A stretch of DNA of 64,000 nucleotides from Blasia pusilla (lineage: Eukaryota; Marchantiophyta; Marchantiopsida; Blasiales). The stretch spans positions 50,530,001 to 50,594,000 of the forward strand of contig CM114272.1 in NCBI GenBank assembly GCA_050084515.1. Reading direction: 5' to 3'. Shown one piece after another: positions 13,661 through 24,258 of this stretch; position 1 is the first letter of the stretch, and each line of letters starts with the position of its first letter. The translations under genes and the position numbers were made by a program. A model generated the notes under the pieces. It made no database searches, was not told the DNA's origin, and saw nothing but the letters and a program-made list of their open reading frames with translations.

Positions 13661-13982
13661 CTAATACATGGCTCATAGTTGGATCCAAAATAAATGAAAA
13701 TGTTCCAAGAATGAAGATCGCTATGAAGAACTCCATGCTTGTGGACAATCTCCATGGTAACCAGAAAGGCAACCACAAGCTAGATGAAGTTTGAAGCCAT
13801 CATAAGACATTTGATCTTTTGCTACTCACCTAAACTCGGCCCTCCTTTCTTGAAGGTATGGCATGCTCGCATTCAATTCTCAAAATGCCAAGGTTGCAGC
13901 AAAATAGACATGTCCAATGGGTCCCCTGCCCGGGTCTACCACTGGCCTCCTTTTCTAAAAGCAGTGGTCAAAAAGTGAAAAG

Positions 13983-14013
13983 TTGCAACCCGTTGGAATC
14001 CGACGGGTTGCAA
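13983..14013. repeat. 27-bp palindrome, isolated copy
   Basis: Copy of the palindrome family with half-site GCAACCCGTCGGA followed, after one base, by its reverse complement. This copy has a single substitution in the left arm (CGTTGG). It lies just beyond the polyadenylation signal of the gene at 14155-19705. Confidence 0.8.
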
Positions 14014-14114
14014 AATAAACATTATGAGTAGCTAGACGAACACAATCCACAAGTCCAAAAAACAAATTCACCAAACTTTTACAAACACCATTATCGTTTG
14101 AAAAAATCTTGTCC

Positions 14115-14120
14115 TTTATT
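14115..14120 (-). terminator. Polyadenylation signal AATAAA
   Basis: AATAAA on the minus strand about 35 nt after the TAG stop at 14155-14157. An identically placed AATAAA sits at 14801-14806 after the duplicate stop at 14841-14843. Confidence 0.5.
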
Positions 14121-14598
14121 ACATCTGAAGGAAGCTCAAAAATGTACATTTGATCTAGTCTATGATTTCTTCAGCCTCGTCATCTACAAATTTACTCCTC
14201 ACTCTCCTAGGTTCCTGTACAAAAGGAATGTCTTGGGATACAAGTGGCTCCTCTGGCCGATTGTAGACGGGGATAAAAAATGTTGGCGAATTGGAGAGCC
14301 TTGCCCCCTAGGTACACCATAACGGTCCCATGTAACCTGATTTGAGTCCCATCGCCTTCCTCGGCAGTATATCTTGTACGCTCTGCAATGTGACACCCAT
14401 CCAATATCAATATGTGCTCCGTTGGTGGAAATACCATGATGGCAATCCAACAGGTAGTAGGAATCCAACACGTCTTAGAGAGGAGAAGAAGCCTACGCCT
14501 TGTTTGACGATACTAGGGGAAGGTGCCAAAGTGAAGACGCCCGCCAGAATGCCTCTTAAGTTGCACCAATAGGGAAAGAGTCCGATCACTCACGCAAC

Positions 14599-14697
14599 CA
14601 ACCTTTCAGAATCCGACAGGTTGCCTGGAAGTGATTAAAAAGGTGCAGTGGTCAAAAAGTGAAAAGTTGCAAGCCGTGGAAATCCGACGGGTTGCAA
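14599..14697. repeat. Two degenerate palindromes in the 3' part of the gene
   Basis: Copies at 14599-14623 (left arm degenerate, CAACCTTTCAGA) and 14667-14697 (GCAAGCCGTGGA with an intact right arm). They lie between the duplicated gene ends. Confidence 0.6.
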
Positions 14698-15587
14698 AAT
14701 AGAAGTCCTCGGAGTTCATAGACGATCACATTCAACAAGACCAAAAGAGATGTTCAGCAAACTTTTACAAACACCATCATCGTTCGAAAAATTATTGTCC
14801 TTTATTACATCCGGAAGAAGCTTGGAACTGTACATTTGATCTATTCTATGAATTCTTTTGCCTCGTTATCAAATAAATCCCTACTCCAAACGCTGCAGTC
14901 AAGTTGGGTCCTTGAGTTCTTTGATCTCACTCGTCATCATCCAAAAGCTCTTCCAGAATTACTGTCGGCCTTGCCCTCCCGATTTTTGGAATCGTGGGAA
15001 GTGACGATGGTGTCACTACCAATGGTGGGTTAGGAACCAGAGCTCTCGGCTTCAGAGGAGAATTGTACGCCCCAACTAGCCTGTCGTAATCTGCCTTTGC
15101 CTCTTTGCAAAGGTCAAACAGTTGCTGCCTTCCCTCAAGGCAGAGAATGTTCCTGCCACTCTGCCAGGCGCCTCTGATACTCGCCCTTGAAAGGCCCACT
15201 AAGTAGAACACCAAGTCACCCGGCCTTGAGCAGAGCTCGATGAGCGTTTGCATCAGGGCTGGCGACTTTTCCCTTCCTCCAAGTAAGGGGGTACCGTCTT
15301 GCATGTTAAGTCCCGGGGGGGATTGTATAAACTATCTAAGTTGTACCCATCGAAGCATGGATCCACAGGATCTAGGATCTTAAACACCTGGAAGTTGTGC
15401 TCGGGCAGAACAAAGCAGTAAACATAGGAGTGGTCCATCTCTAAAGAAGCACATTGGAAACAATGTCAGCAACAAGAAAGAGCTACTTGACCACTGTTCT
15501 ACTCTCAATATGGTGACATAATGTGCAACACGTCCCCAAAGAACTTCGATTAACCCCAGAGAACTTCGTTATAATCCTAACATTGGA

Positions 15588-15915
15588 GCAACCTGTCGAA
15601 ATCCAACGGGTTGTTTTACAAGTGTCTTGTGATTTTTTTTTCCATGAGCAACCCGTCGGAAGGCGATAGGTTGCTAGCTTAGAGCAGCCCATGGTTGGCT
15701 AAGAGCAACCTGTCACTTTCAGACGGGTTGCATCATTCCAGACACACAAGGAAAAAGCATAAGCACTTGCAACACGTCAGGTTCCGACGGGTTGTATTCA
15801 CCCAATGGAGACTTACGATAAATTTGCAACCCGTCGCTTTCAGATGGATTGCACCACTGAAGTCTCCAGCTCAAAAATTCTGACGGGTTGCATACAAAGA
15901 TGCAACCCGTCGGAG
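15588..15915. repeat. Palindrome array in intron 3 of the ParB/MTase-like gene
   Basis: Six copies of the 27-bp palindrome at about 15588, 15648, 15705, 15769, 15825 and 15880, spaced 55-65 bp apart. The last is in the opposite arrangement, with ACGGGTTGC first and GCAACCCGT after an 8-nt loop. Arms vary by one to five bases; the outer GCAACC/GGTTGC is best conserved. The array lies between the GTAAGG donor at 15952 and the TTCTTTAG acceptor at 15441. Confidence 0.85.
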
Positions 15916-18040
15916 AAAGAAAATTTGGATACAAATTTAGAGCCCTTACCCGAATTTGACTCGTCGCGGATCGGAGTGGGTGCTCGTTCTTGATGACCCA
16001 CGATTGCGCCGTCCTCCACTTCACCGACCTCTTGACGCACTGGAGGTTGAAGAGCTCTTCCTCGCTCCCTCCATTCAAAACCAAGAAACAGCCCTTGTCA
16101 CTGAGATAAGCGTCTGCAAAGGAAAACAGGAGCGCGATCTGGTCATAAGAAAGAGGGACATTCCAGTCTAGGACCCTGTCGGACCGATTCTCGTCCCACA
16201 AGCGCAACCCCGAGGGCAAATCAGCGACGAGGAGATCCACCGCCACCTCTTCGACCTCCCCATGGGCCGTCCAGGGAGCGTGCCCATTTCGTTGAAGCTT
16301 CCATCCCAACGTTGTCAATTTCTCAATGGCGGGTGTCGACGCTTGGGAATTGAAACTTTTCAACTCATCTAGAAGATTCGTGAAGTGAATGATGACGCTT
16401 GTCCGGGTCGTTGTTTCTCTATGTCTTCTCAAGGATAATGGAGTGTATTCCACATCCTGGTCTGCTCCCTAGGACAACCCTGGCGCCTCTCGCTTCCGCT
16501 TCTCCCGAGTCTGCGGTCGGCTTGTTGGGGTCTCTATTACCTCTGACTCTGGTGGAGTTGTTTTTTGCGGAGGACCTGGTGCGACCCTCTCTCCCCGCTC
16601 CCCCGGACGATTCCGGCTCTTGCCTTGAATTTTCAGCCTCTCTTTGGGAAGACTCGGCCTCATAATTCTTCGATCCCCTTGCCTGGGCTTTGAGACCCGC
16701 TGTAGATTTGTCCTTGGTGGTGACGACCTTGGACACCAACTCCGTTGTCTCGAGGACTTGCTCCTCTACATCTCCTCCGAAAAAGTCTTCAAGCTGCACA
16801 AAATTGGGGATGTCGTCCCTACCTGCGGCCACTGCATCATAGAGCAGGCGTAGATCTTTCTCGGTTATGTCCTAGGGTTGTTGAAGTCCATCCAGATCGG
16901 GAAATTCTCCACCTCCCAATCGCACATGCTTTGAGCCATCTCCATGTCGTACATGGAAAATGTCTCTCCATCAGGCGGAGAAGCCCACAATTTGCAGGCT
17001 GCCAGTATTTTTTGCCATGTACCTGCATTCTTACAATGGACGAGGTACTTGAACACCATGCGTTGGGCAGCTCTTAGTCGAGTTGCATCGGCCGCCTGCT
17101 CCTGAAGATCTCGCTTTTTCTTTGCGAAATCCCTTTTCTTCGCCTATATTTCTTCATCAAGGTCTGCCTGAGGGAGGATCCGATCCTTGAACATTGTCCT
17201 GAAACCTGGGTTTTTTATGGGCTTGTCCCGCATGCCAGCCAAAGTTCAAAATCTTCAGCACTCTCCAGGTTTGTTTCCTTCGGAACTCGCTCTATTCTTT
17301 TCAGCTCCGCTTGGAGACCCACTAGCATGGACTTCCCGAGAAGCCGCAACGCGTCCCAGAATGACCATTTACAGAGCCAGTGGGAGATCACTGGATCAGA
17401 GACACCCGGAGGATGGTATGCCGCCCTCTTTTGGGCCTATGTGCCCTCAAGACTGATTTTCATCAGTCGGATGCTCCTAAATTCCGAAATTCGAGACAAG
17501 GCAAATCGTTGCACGTGATCGAGAGACACTTTCTCCACAATCTGACCCTGCAGATCTTCATCCCTCTTCCGTTGGCGCTTGATTATTGCCTTCAGCTCCT
17601 TGTAGAAATCGGGGCCAAGTTCGGGGTTGAGAATGGCGATGTAGCGCTGCATCTTGCTTGCCGTGTACTTCGTAGTTGTAGATACTGCAGCTTGGACGAA
17701 CTTTGCACGCTCATACACAGACACTTTCTCTCTCCGCTCCGGCTCCAATGCAGCGCTCTTCTTGGCGGCCTGTATCTTCGACCAACAAAGGATTATCACG
17801 GCTCCATCTTGGGAAATAAATGTATTTTCCCAAGTCTTTTTTTTTATTTGAGCATCCTTTGCTAGCATCTCATTTACAAGGGCGTCGCCCAAGAACCCCT
17901 TGTACTCTGCCGGGTGCGTCGTTAGCACTTTCTTCACCCGATCGCAATTCAGGATCCACTCGTGGGTGACATTCCCCTCCGATACAATCTTGCACATCCA
18001 AACTCAATCTAAGAAATTTTTCAAGCTACATGGGTTCCTA

Positions 18041-18487
18041 CAACCCGTCGGACTCGGACTCTGATGGGTTGTCAGATAATTTGTATTTAGAGAGTGGTTA
18101 CCGCGAGAAAAGTGAACATATCAACCCGTTGGAGTCCGACAAGTTGCGCAATTTCAATAAGTTGCAATTTGATGCCAAAAATCTAGCTCCCCTACCTCCA
18201 AATGCAACTTGTCAGACTTTGACGAGTTGCTTTTGGCAAAAAACATCCAAAAACAGTTGCTAGTCAAGCAACGCGTCGGACTCTGACGAGTTGCTTTCTT
18301 CCAAAAACATCAAAAAATAGCGGCCAATCGAGCAACTCGTCGGACTCTGACGAGTTGCTTTCGGCCAAAAACATCCTAAACCAATGGTCAGTTGAACAAC
18401 TCGTCGGACTCAGACGAGTTGCTTTCAGCCAAAAACATCCAAAAAATAGTGGCGACTCAAACAACTTGTCGGAGTCCGACGGTTTGC
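18041..18487. repeat. Palindrome array in intron 2, 64-bp tandem unit
   Basis: Seven palindromes at about 18041, 18122, 18204, 18268, 18332, 18397 and 18461. The last four form a tandem array of 64-65 bp units that share the spacer TTTC(G/A)GCCAAAAACATCC. The arms here mostly read CAACTCGTCGGA with the matching change in the other arm (CGAGTTG), so substitutions have been compensated to keep the hairpin. Confidence 0.88.
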
Positions 18488-19904
18488 AGCAAGAGGAAAC
18501 TTACGTGTTCATGGCATGCATGGCCATCTCCACCCTCGCCATGTGATGAGGGTATGGATGTAGCTCAACAGCCTTCACGCAAAAATTCGCCTCCAATGAG
18601 TTTGGGCGCTCCTCTACAAACTGGGTCCACGCCATGAACCTGTGGTTTCCATCCCATATGAAGAAATACAAGTTCCGCATCCAACTGAATTCCGTCCCCT
18701 CAATCGCCCTTCTGAATTCCTGATCCCTCTTCCTCTAGAATGTGTCGAGCGCTTCCAAGTCCTCCTCCGTAACCAGCGCTTGGGTTCCATGTTCATCGTA
18801 AGGGTGAACATAGAACGGAGGGAAGTTGTCGACGTAGGATGTCGTCGCTGCCAATTGTTTCAGGTTCGCAATATTCTCGTTAGACTGAATTTGGTGGATG
18901 TACTCCATTGTTCGCAATCGGCAAAGTGGAATTATCGGGGCGTTTTGGCCCTCCATTAGTGCCATTTGCTTTACCACCTGTCACAACGGGGACAAGGTCA
19001 ATAAGCTACACTGAATTGCCAATGAATTGCAACATGGGCCTTCACATAACTCAAAGAACACAGATTTTCTCTTACCCGCTTGAAGATTGGGTCGGTGTCT
19101 TGGCCAGCCAACTGCTCTGGGACAGCAGTTGGCAAGTCCACCGGAAACTCGTCGATCCGATAGAGTTCGATTTCTTCTTCCAGGCTTAGAGACGAGGATG
19201 ACCGCTCTCCTGCTTCTTCAGCGATGTCCACCATCTCCACGCTCGCGGTCCTCATGACCTCATCATCCGTCACTTGAACTTCGGCCATTTTCGCTATATT
19301 GATTGTATCCCCGGACTTCATCGGGGACATTTCCTGCATCTCAACACTTTCGGTTGGACAGGCAGGGCTTTCTTCAATGGAAATTTCTTTTTCCCTCCGA
19401 GATTTTGCCAATTCTGCTCTCCTCATCCACGCGTCCAGACGCTTCTTTTCACGCTTTTCGTCGCCGATCCTTTTCTTCAAGGCTTGCGACGTCTCAACCT
19501 CTACGTCCTATTTTTCGAGCGCCTCCCTTACACGTTTTACAAGAAGCTCCTACTTGTGCATCTCTGCTTCTCTTTCCTGCTCCTCGATTTCTTGCTACCT
19601 TATCTCATTGGCCGAACGAGGCCCTGGAGATGGTAGCGCAGGAGTCCTCATGGACTTGGGAGTGAAGCTCCCAGCCTTGTTTGCTTGAGATTTTTTCCTT
19701 GTCATTGTTCTCAAAAATGCCTCCCATGGACAAGGAAATTGCTCTCTATGCACGATGAATCGCCTTGAGGAGTCGCCTTGATGAGTAGCTCGAATCGTCT
19801 CGCGATCGTTTGCCGTGTAAAGCGCCCCTTGGTATCTGGTCAACTGCTGCGCGGAAGAGTAATTGAGATCGCGAAACAAAAAACCGAAAATGAGCGAACC
19901 CTCG

Positions 19905-19915
19905 CCTATTTATAC
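19905..19915 (-). promoter_or_regulatory. TATA box of the ParB/MTase-like gene
   Basis: GTATAAATAGG on the minus strand, about 200 bp before the chosen ATG at 19705. A start site near 19880 would leave a leader of about 175 nt. The nearest upstream palindrome (20004) is about 90 bp away. Confidence 0.45.
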
Positions 19916-20002
19916 TTTTCGAGTCATTGGGTTGACTGTTTGGTCGCATCGTCCTTCTAACGGCGATGTGTCGGCCATTATGGAAGTCTGGACGTGAAAA
20001 AC

Positions 20003-20875
20003 ACCAACCCGACGGCTTCGACGGGTTGCACGCTTCGCGCGAGTTCCACGCATCCGTCCTCCTGGCAACCTGTCGGAGACTGAGAGGTTGCGCGCCTCCG
20101 CCGTCTTTGGACAAGAACGTGAGGTACCCGCGCAACCCGTCGGAGACCGACATGTTGCGCGCCTCCCCCATCTTCGGACAAGAACGCGAGGTACCCGCGC
20201 AACCTGTCGGAGACCGGTGGGTTATACGCTTCCCTCGTCTTGGGATAACAAGGCGGGCTACCCGCGCAACTCATTGGAGGCCGACAGGTTGCACGCTTCC
20301 TTCATGTAAGCATTACAAGGCGAGGCACTTGCGCAACCCGTTTGAGGTCGACGGGTTGCGCGCCTCCGCCATCTTCGGGCAAGAAGGTGCGGCACCCGCG
20401 CAACTTGTCGGAAACAGATGGGTTACATGCTTCCTTCATGTAAGTGTTACAAGGTGAGGCACTTGCGCAACCCGTTTGAGGCTGACGGGTTGCGCGCCTC
20501 CGCCTTCTTCAAGCAAGAAGGCGCGGCACCCGCGCAACTCGTCGAAGACCGACGGGTTGCACGCTTTTCTATCCCTCGGGTAACAATGCGACAACGCATA
20601 GGTCTGAGGCAACCCATTGGAATGCGACGGGTCACAAGATCTACCCTGAGTTGGACAATCCCGCAAAAGTCCCCAACGATTGGTTGCCTTAGCATATGCA
20701 AGCGATATCTCGTGTTGGATGCTAGCAAAATCGACTCAAAAGACCTTTGGTCGGCAAGAAGGGGATACGAACTCAACGGACTACGACGGGTTCCATCAAA
20801 AAAGAAGTGTGTGCTTTGCAACCAACGTCTCTGATTCCCAAATTCTGCAACCCACCTTACTGCGACAGGTTGCAA
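20003..20875. repeat. Upstream palindrome array, 67-bp tandem unit
   Basis: Ten copies at about 20004, 20064, 20131, 20198, 20265, 20332, 20399, 20465, 20532 and 20609, plus a weak one at 20845. Eight of them keep a strict 66-67 bp spacing. The shared spacer reads GCGCGCCTCCGCC(A/T)TCTTC with GGACAAGAA or GGGCAAGAA, so this is a minisatellite built round the palindrome. It lies directly upstream of the minus-strand promoter at 19905-19915, so it may be a regulatory array. Confidence 0.88.
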
Positions 20876-21133
20876 CAGAAATTGAATCCATTGTGTCAGA
20901 TATTCTCACCTACCAAACTTCATCTTGTCAGTCAAATTATGTCAGGAGAATCTGAGTCCCTATTCACTATAAATTAAACATTCTCATTCTCATTCTCATA
21001 CCCATTCTCAGTCTCCTCCCGGTGGAATCTTCTGGGAATGGATAATTATGTGAAGCTCACTTGTGGCACTCATCTAGCGGCCCTTCCTCAATTAGAAATA
21101 GTTTGACCGCAAGCTCGTGAGTCCTTCATAGCA

Positions 21134-21737
21134 GTGGATGAAAATTTTCTCTCAGTTCGATTGCTTCTCCAAATTGGAACCATCTTTGTATCCAAGGATG
21201 TTCGGGTGGGCGGTACGGAGGACATAATAGGTGAGACAGTCCAGCCAGTGATTGCAAACCGTAAAGTATGGAATCTCCTACCTCTAGCAAATGGTCAATA
21301 CAGAGTTTACGGCTTGCCCCTGAATTCCTCTATTTCCCAAGTAGACGGTCGAGAATTTCCTAGTGCACCGAGCTCTACGTTTGCAACTCCAACTTCACAC
21401 GCTCGTAACAATGTTGTACTTCCTGAAGACATTCCGGATGTTTTCAACCTCATTGGATCTGTCGAACACCAACCGGGCCCTCTGTCCGCCTACTCGTTCA
21501 TCTTGCGAGTATCAAGAAATAGTTTGCTATCGTCTCTAGCCTTAAAAATGTTCAAGCACATTCTTGTCGACGAGCTGCCGCCCACGTACGATTATCCCTT
21601 TAGTCGGCAAGCATCCTTGGCGTCATTTTCACCGTACTTTTTGCTCTTTGGGAGAGAGCCAGATTGCAAAACTGCAATTGCTAGGCGATTTTTAGGGTTA
21701 AATTGTTCAAACCCTAAACCAGCCGCCATGCCGGCAG
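21134..21737 (+). pseudogene. Relic containing a Ty3/Gypsy integrase fragment
   Basis: The frame includes FSRQASLASFSPYFLLFGRE at about 21600-21660, matching FSKKASLASFSPYLLLYGRE of the complete integrase at 29190-29250 in the neighbouring element. The N-terminal 150 codons are not recognisable and may be other decayed sequence brought into frame by chance. It is an older, rearranged copy of the same retroelement family. Confidence 0.5.
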
Positions 21738-21916
21738 CGATCGTCACCGTCATAGTCACCATCACCATCAACCATCAACCATCACCATCAATGGTCAACC
21801 ATCAACGTCAACGGTCCGTCGCCGTCATAGTCACCATCACCATCGACGGTCAAACATCACCGTCAACGGTCAACCATCAACGTCAACGGTCCATCGTCAC
21901 CATCAACAGTCAACCG
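21738..21916 (+). repeat. Low-complexity (CAACGGTCAACCAT)-type repeat
   Basis: Degenerate tandem runs of CACCATCA, CAACCATCA and CGTCAACGGTC. The open frame through it encodes only T/V/N/H-rich low-complexity peptide. Confidence 0.75.
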
Positions 21917-22533
21917 GCCACCGTTGGCCGCTGCTATTGCCCAGTGTTGCTCAGAGCTGCATTCGGCCGTTGTCCACCCTTTGGTTGCCATTGCCGCCAT
22001 TACGAAGTGGAGGGTCTTCCACGACCACCGTTGATTCTCTGACTTGCACCGCCACCACGTACTTTGGTTTGGCCGCCACCGTCATCGCAGTTTTGTCATC
22101 AACCAATGATGGTAGATGACCTCCGATTATGGTGTTTGAGTTTTGATTTCATGTTGCTATGTTGTGATTTATAGCCGCTCGATGACGATCGAGTACCGCA
22201 CTTGCTGAGGAGCGACATCGACATGTGTTTAGGTTACCCATTCTAGTCCCTTACCTTGCACGTGTGAGGGATTCTGGGATTTGGGTAGTTTATTTGGGAA
22301 TATTGGGTGTGTGGATGCTGAGAGCATTATTTATGTATGTGGTTTAGGGGACATAGACCTGTGTGGGATGTCCGGAGTTGAGGGTAGGTTGTCGATGAGA
22401 TGATAGTCTGGTTAATTTTCCGCACCACGCCACTTGTTGCCGCACGTTACACATCTCGGGGAGGGAGAGTGTAGATCGAGTGCTGCATGTTTGGGATGAG
22501 TGATTGAGGGATTACTCACAAGGTTGAGAGTGA

Positions 22534-23502
22534 TTGTGTGATAGGGGCACAAGGGCCACCACGGCGTCCTTTCAGGATTTTGAGAGGCGAAGTAGTGGAC
22601 CTGAGAGTAGCTCTGGAGGGTTTACCCGGAGTGGTGCGAGGTTTCGAGGGTCTCCACATGAGAGACCACCTCGATCTCCTTATGTGTCATCTTCAGACAA
22701 GGGGGAGCGTGTAGAGGAGTTTGTGAGCAAATCGCCACACATTGTGAGTGGTCCTACCAGTTGGGCGTACGAGATGGACAATCGGGGTAGAGGACCGCGT
22801 AGGTTTTCAGGTGCAGTAGGCACGATTGAGTTGCACAATTTCATAGGAGAGTTTAGGAGTTGGTGCGACTCCCCATGGGCCAGGAACTCTAGAGATTTCA
22901 ACCCGCTTACAGCATGGAACGGTATGTTTCGGCATTTAGAGGGGGCGCCCATGGACGATTACCTTGAGTTCTCTCAGAGATATGCACATGAGATCGAGGC
23001 GTGGAGGCTCTTCTATGACCCACATTATGTGTCATGGACGGAGCCATTCCCAGATGAGGAGGAGGAGTCAGGAGAGGCTACTTCCTCTTCCACTAGTGAC
23101 ATTTTAGGAGGGGTCACTCGCACGGGAGCACTTGCACTGTCTAGTCGGGTTCGTCCCAGGTTCAACCCTATGGTTGAAATCTTTGCTGAGTTGAGGGCAA
23201 GCTACCAGGGGGTACGGACGGATAAGTTGCGGAGCATCTATGACTTCCAAAGGCGCCCGGGTGAGAGTTTGCGTGAGGCTTACACTCGCTTGCGCCGGTT
23301 GATCAACGTCACTCAGGGGATGACAGAGGCTCAGGCTATCGAGTCATGGTACGCGATGCTGGACCGAACCCTACGAACACGGGTGTGGGAGGGGGTGCTT
23401 CTTGTGAACACCTCCCCTAGGTTGAGAGATGTTTTCAGGACCGCCAAGAAGATTAAACGTAATATGGCGGAGGAGAGCGTAGCCACCATGGGTATTGGGT
23501 GA
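22534..23502 (+). pseudogene. Gag capsid region
   Basis: Structural protein region that would package the element RNA. A retrotransposon Gag fold is suggested by FSGAVGTIELHNFIGEFRSW, HLEGAPMDDYLEF and RRPGESLREAYTRLRRLI. The real start is uncertain, because similarity to the other Gag relics begins near WAYEMDN (about 22768). The frame ends at a TGA (23500) but continues directly into the zinc-knuckle region in the same phase, so the stop looks like damage. Confidence 0.7.
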
Positions 23503-23514
23503 GAGCAATCACGA

Positions 23515-24159
23515 TTGTCTCCACTACCTGTGCAGCAACGTGGACTCCGAGATAGGTCGACTGTGGCACCACAAGCTCAGGGAGGATACCGCGAGGCCGT
23601 GCCACAGAGACCTATGCCTTCATATGCGGCTCAGAAGCAGCCGCCTACTATTACTTGTTGGTCATGTGGTGGAGCCCATCATCAGCATGATTACACTCGT
23701 CATGGTCATGGACGTGTGCCTCAGCATGGAGGAGGAGGTGGTGCTGCACGAGAAGGTTATCAGTGTGACTATTGTCAGAGGTATGGTCATACACGCGCCA
23801 GGTGCTTCAATTTACATCCTGAGTTACGTCCGGAGCGAGGGCGAGAGAGGGCACCAGAGCGAGTAGCCAGTTTGGGTGGGCTTAGAGATTGTGCACCAAG
23901 TGGTCCCATTGGGGGACAAGGAGCTGGAGTTGCTCGACAGGGTGGTGGAGCTGCCCGTGGAGGAGGTAGAGTCCTACCACCTAGACACATCGAGGGAGAT
24001 GTCGGGCATGAGACTAGGATGGCTGCACAGATACATCAGCTACAGGAGCAGATTGTCGCTATGGCATTGAGATTACCCAACGCCGGATCCGTGGCATCGA
24101 CATCATATGGAGCAGCCAGAGATATGGAGGATCCTGGTTGGATGTGCGAGGTTGCCTAG
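23515..24159 (+). pseudogene. Gag nucleocapsid region with zinc knuckle
   Basis: Same frame as the preceding Gag. It contains a complete CX2CX4HX4C zinc knuckle, CDYCQRYGHTRARC, near 23764-23805, which binds nucleic acid in retroelement Gag. A looser CWSCGGAHHQH motif precedes it near 23656. The rest is glycine/arginine-rich, followed by a short helix-prone stretch. It stops at a TAG where a CAG would be expected. Confidence 0.7.
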
Positions 24160-24258
24160 ATGGAGGCCGCCGTAATTGTGATGCGTGGAGCAGCCGTAGA
24201 GTTGGATCCACAGTGAGGGGAAGCCAAGAAACAGACTAGGCTTCCTCAGTCTTTCACG

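Larger units (their letters stand above)
13964..14860 (-). repeat. Direct duplication of the 3' end of the ParB/MTase-like gene
   Basis: About 200 bp starting at 13964 (GTGGTCAAAAAGTGAAAAGTTGCAA) recurs about 684 bp further on at 14648. Each copy, read on the minus strand, has a related last coding exon (ending DDEAEEIID at 14155 and DNEAKEFIE at 14841), a TAG stop, an AATAAA signal about 35 nt downstream, and a palindrome. The 3' end of the gene has therefore been tandemly duplicated. Confidence 0.65.
14155..19705 (-). pseudogene. ParB-like / DNA amino-methyltransferase gene, decaying
   Basis: Multi-exon gene. Exon 1 (19705-19076) encodes a lysine/glutamate-rich coiled coil. Exon 2 (18977-18505) has a ParB/sulfiredoxin-like signature, IWDGNHRFMAW near 18630-18660, recalling the DGxHRxxA of ParB nucleases. 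Exon 3 (about 18008-15953) ends in an amino-methyltransferase half: VDLLVADLPSG at about 16211-16228 stands where beta-class enzymes have DPPY. Exon 4 (15440-14927) gives EKSPALMQTLIELCSRPGD, then GRNILCLEG, the permuted SAM-binding half; the usual FxGxG is degraded (YLVGLSR). Donors are GTAAG, GTAAGT and GTAAGG. At least six in-frame TAG codons sit where glutamine is expected, and there are about three single-base frameshifts (near 16430, 16870, 15290). Introns 2 and 3 hold palindrome arrays. The inferred role is DNA methylation of the adenine/N4-cytosine type, guided by a ParB-like domain; the methyltransferase call is firmer than the ParB call. The copy looks inactive. Confidence 0.55.

Noticed and set aside
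18264-18637. Overlapping open frames on both strands in the 18.0-18.6 kb region
   Set aside because: They are translations of the 64-bp tandem palindrome unit; the peptides repeat with the DNA and show no domain.
20003-20637. CRISPR-like array (regular ~67-bp spacing of a palindromic repeat)
   Set aside because: The spacers are near-identical to each other, repeats are degenerate and palindromic throughout, and the setting is a plant nuclear gene without cas genes. It is a minisatellite of the palindrome family.
22680-22952. Antisense ORF inside Gag
   Set aside because: Shadow of the real Gag frame on the other strand.
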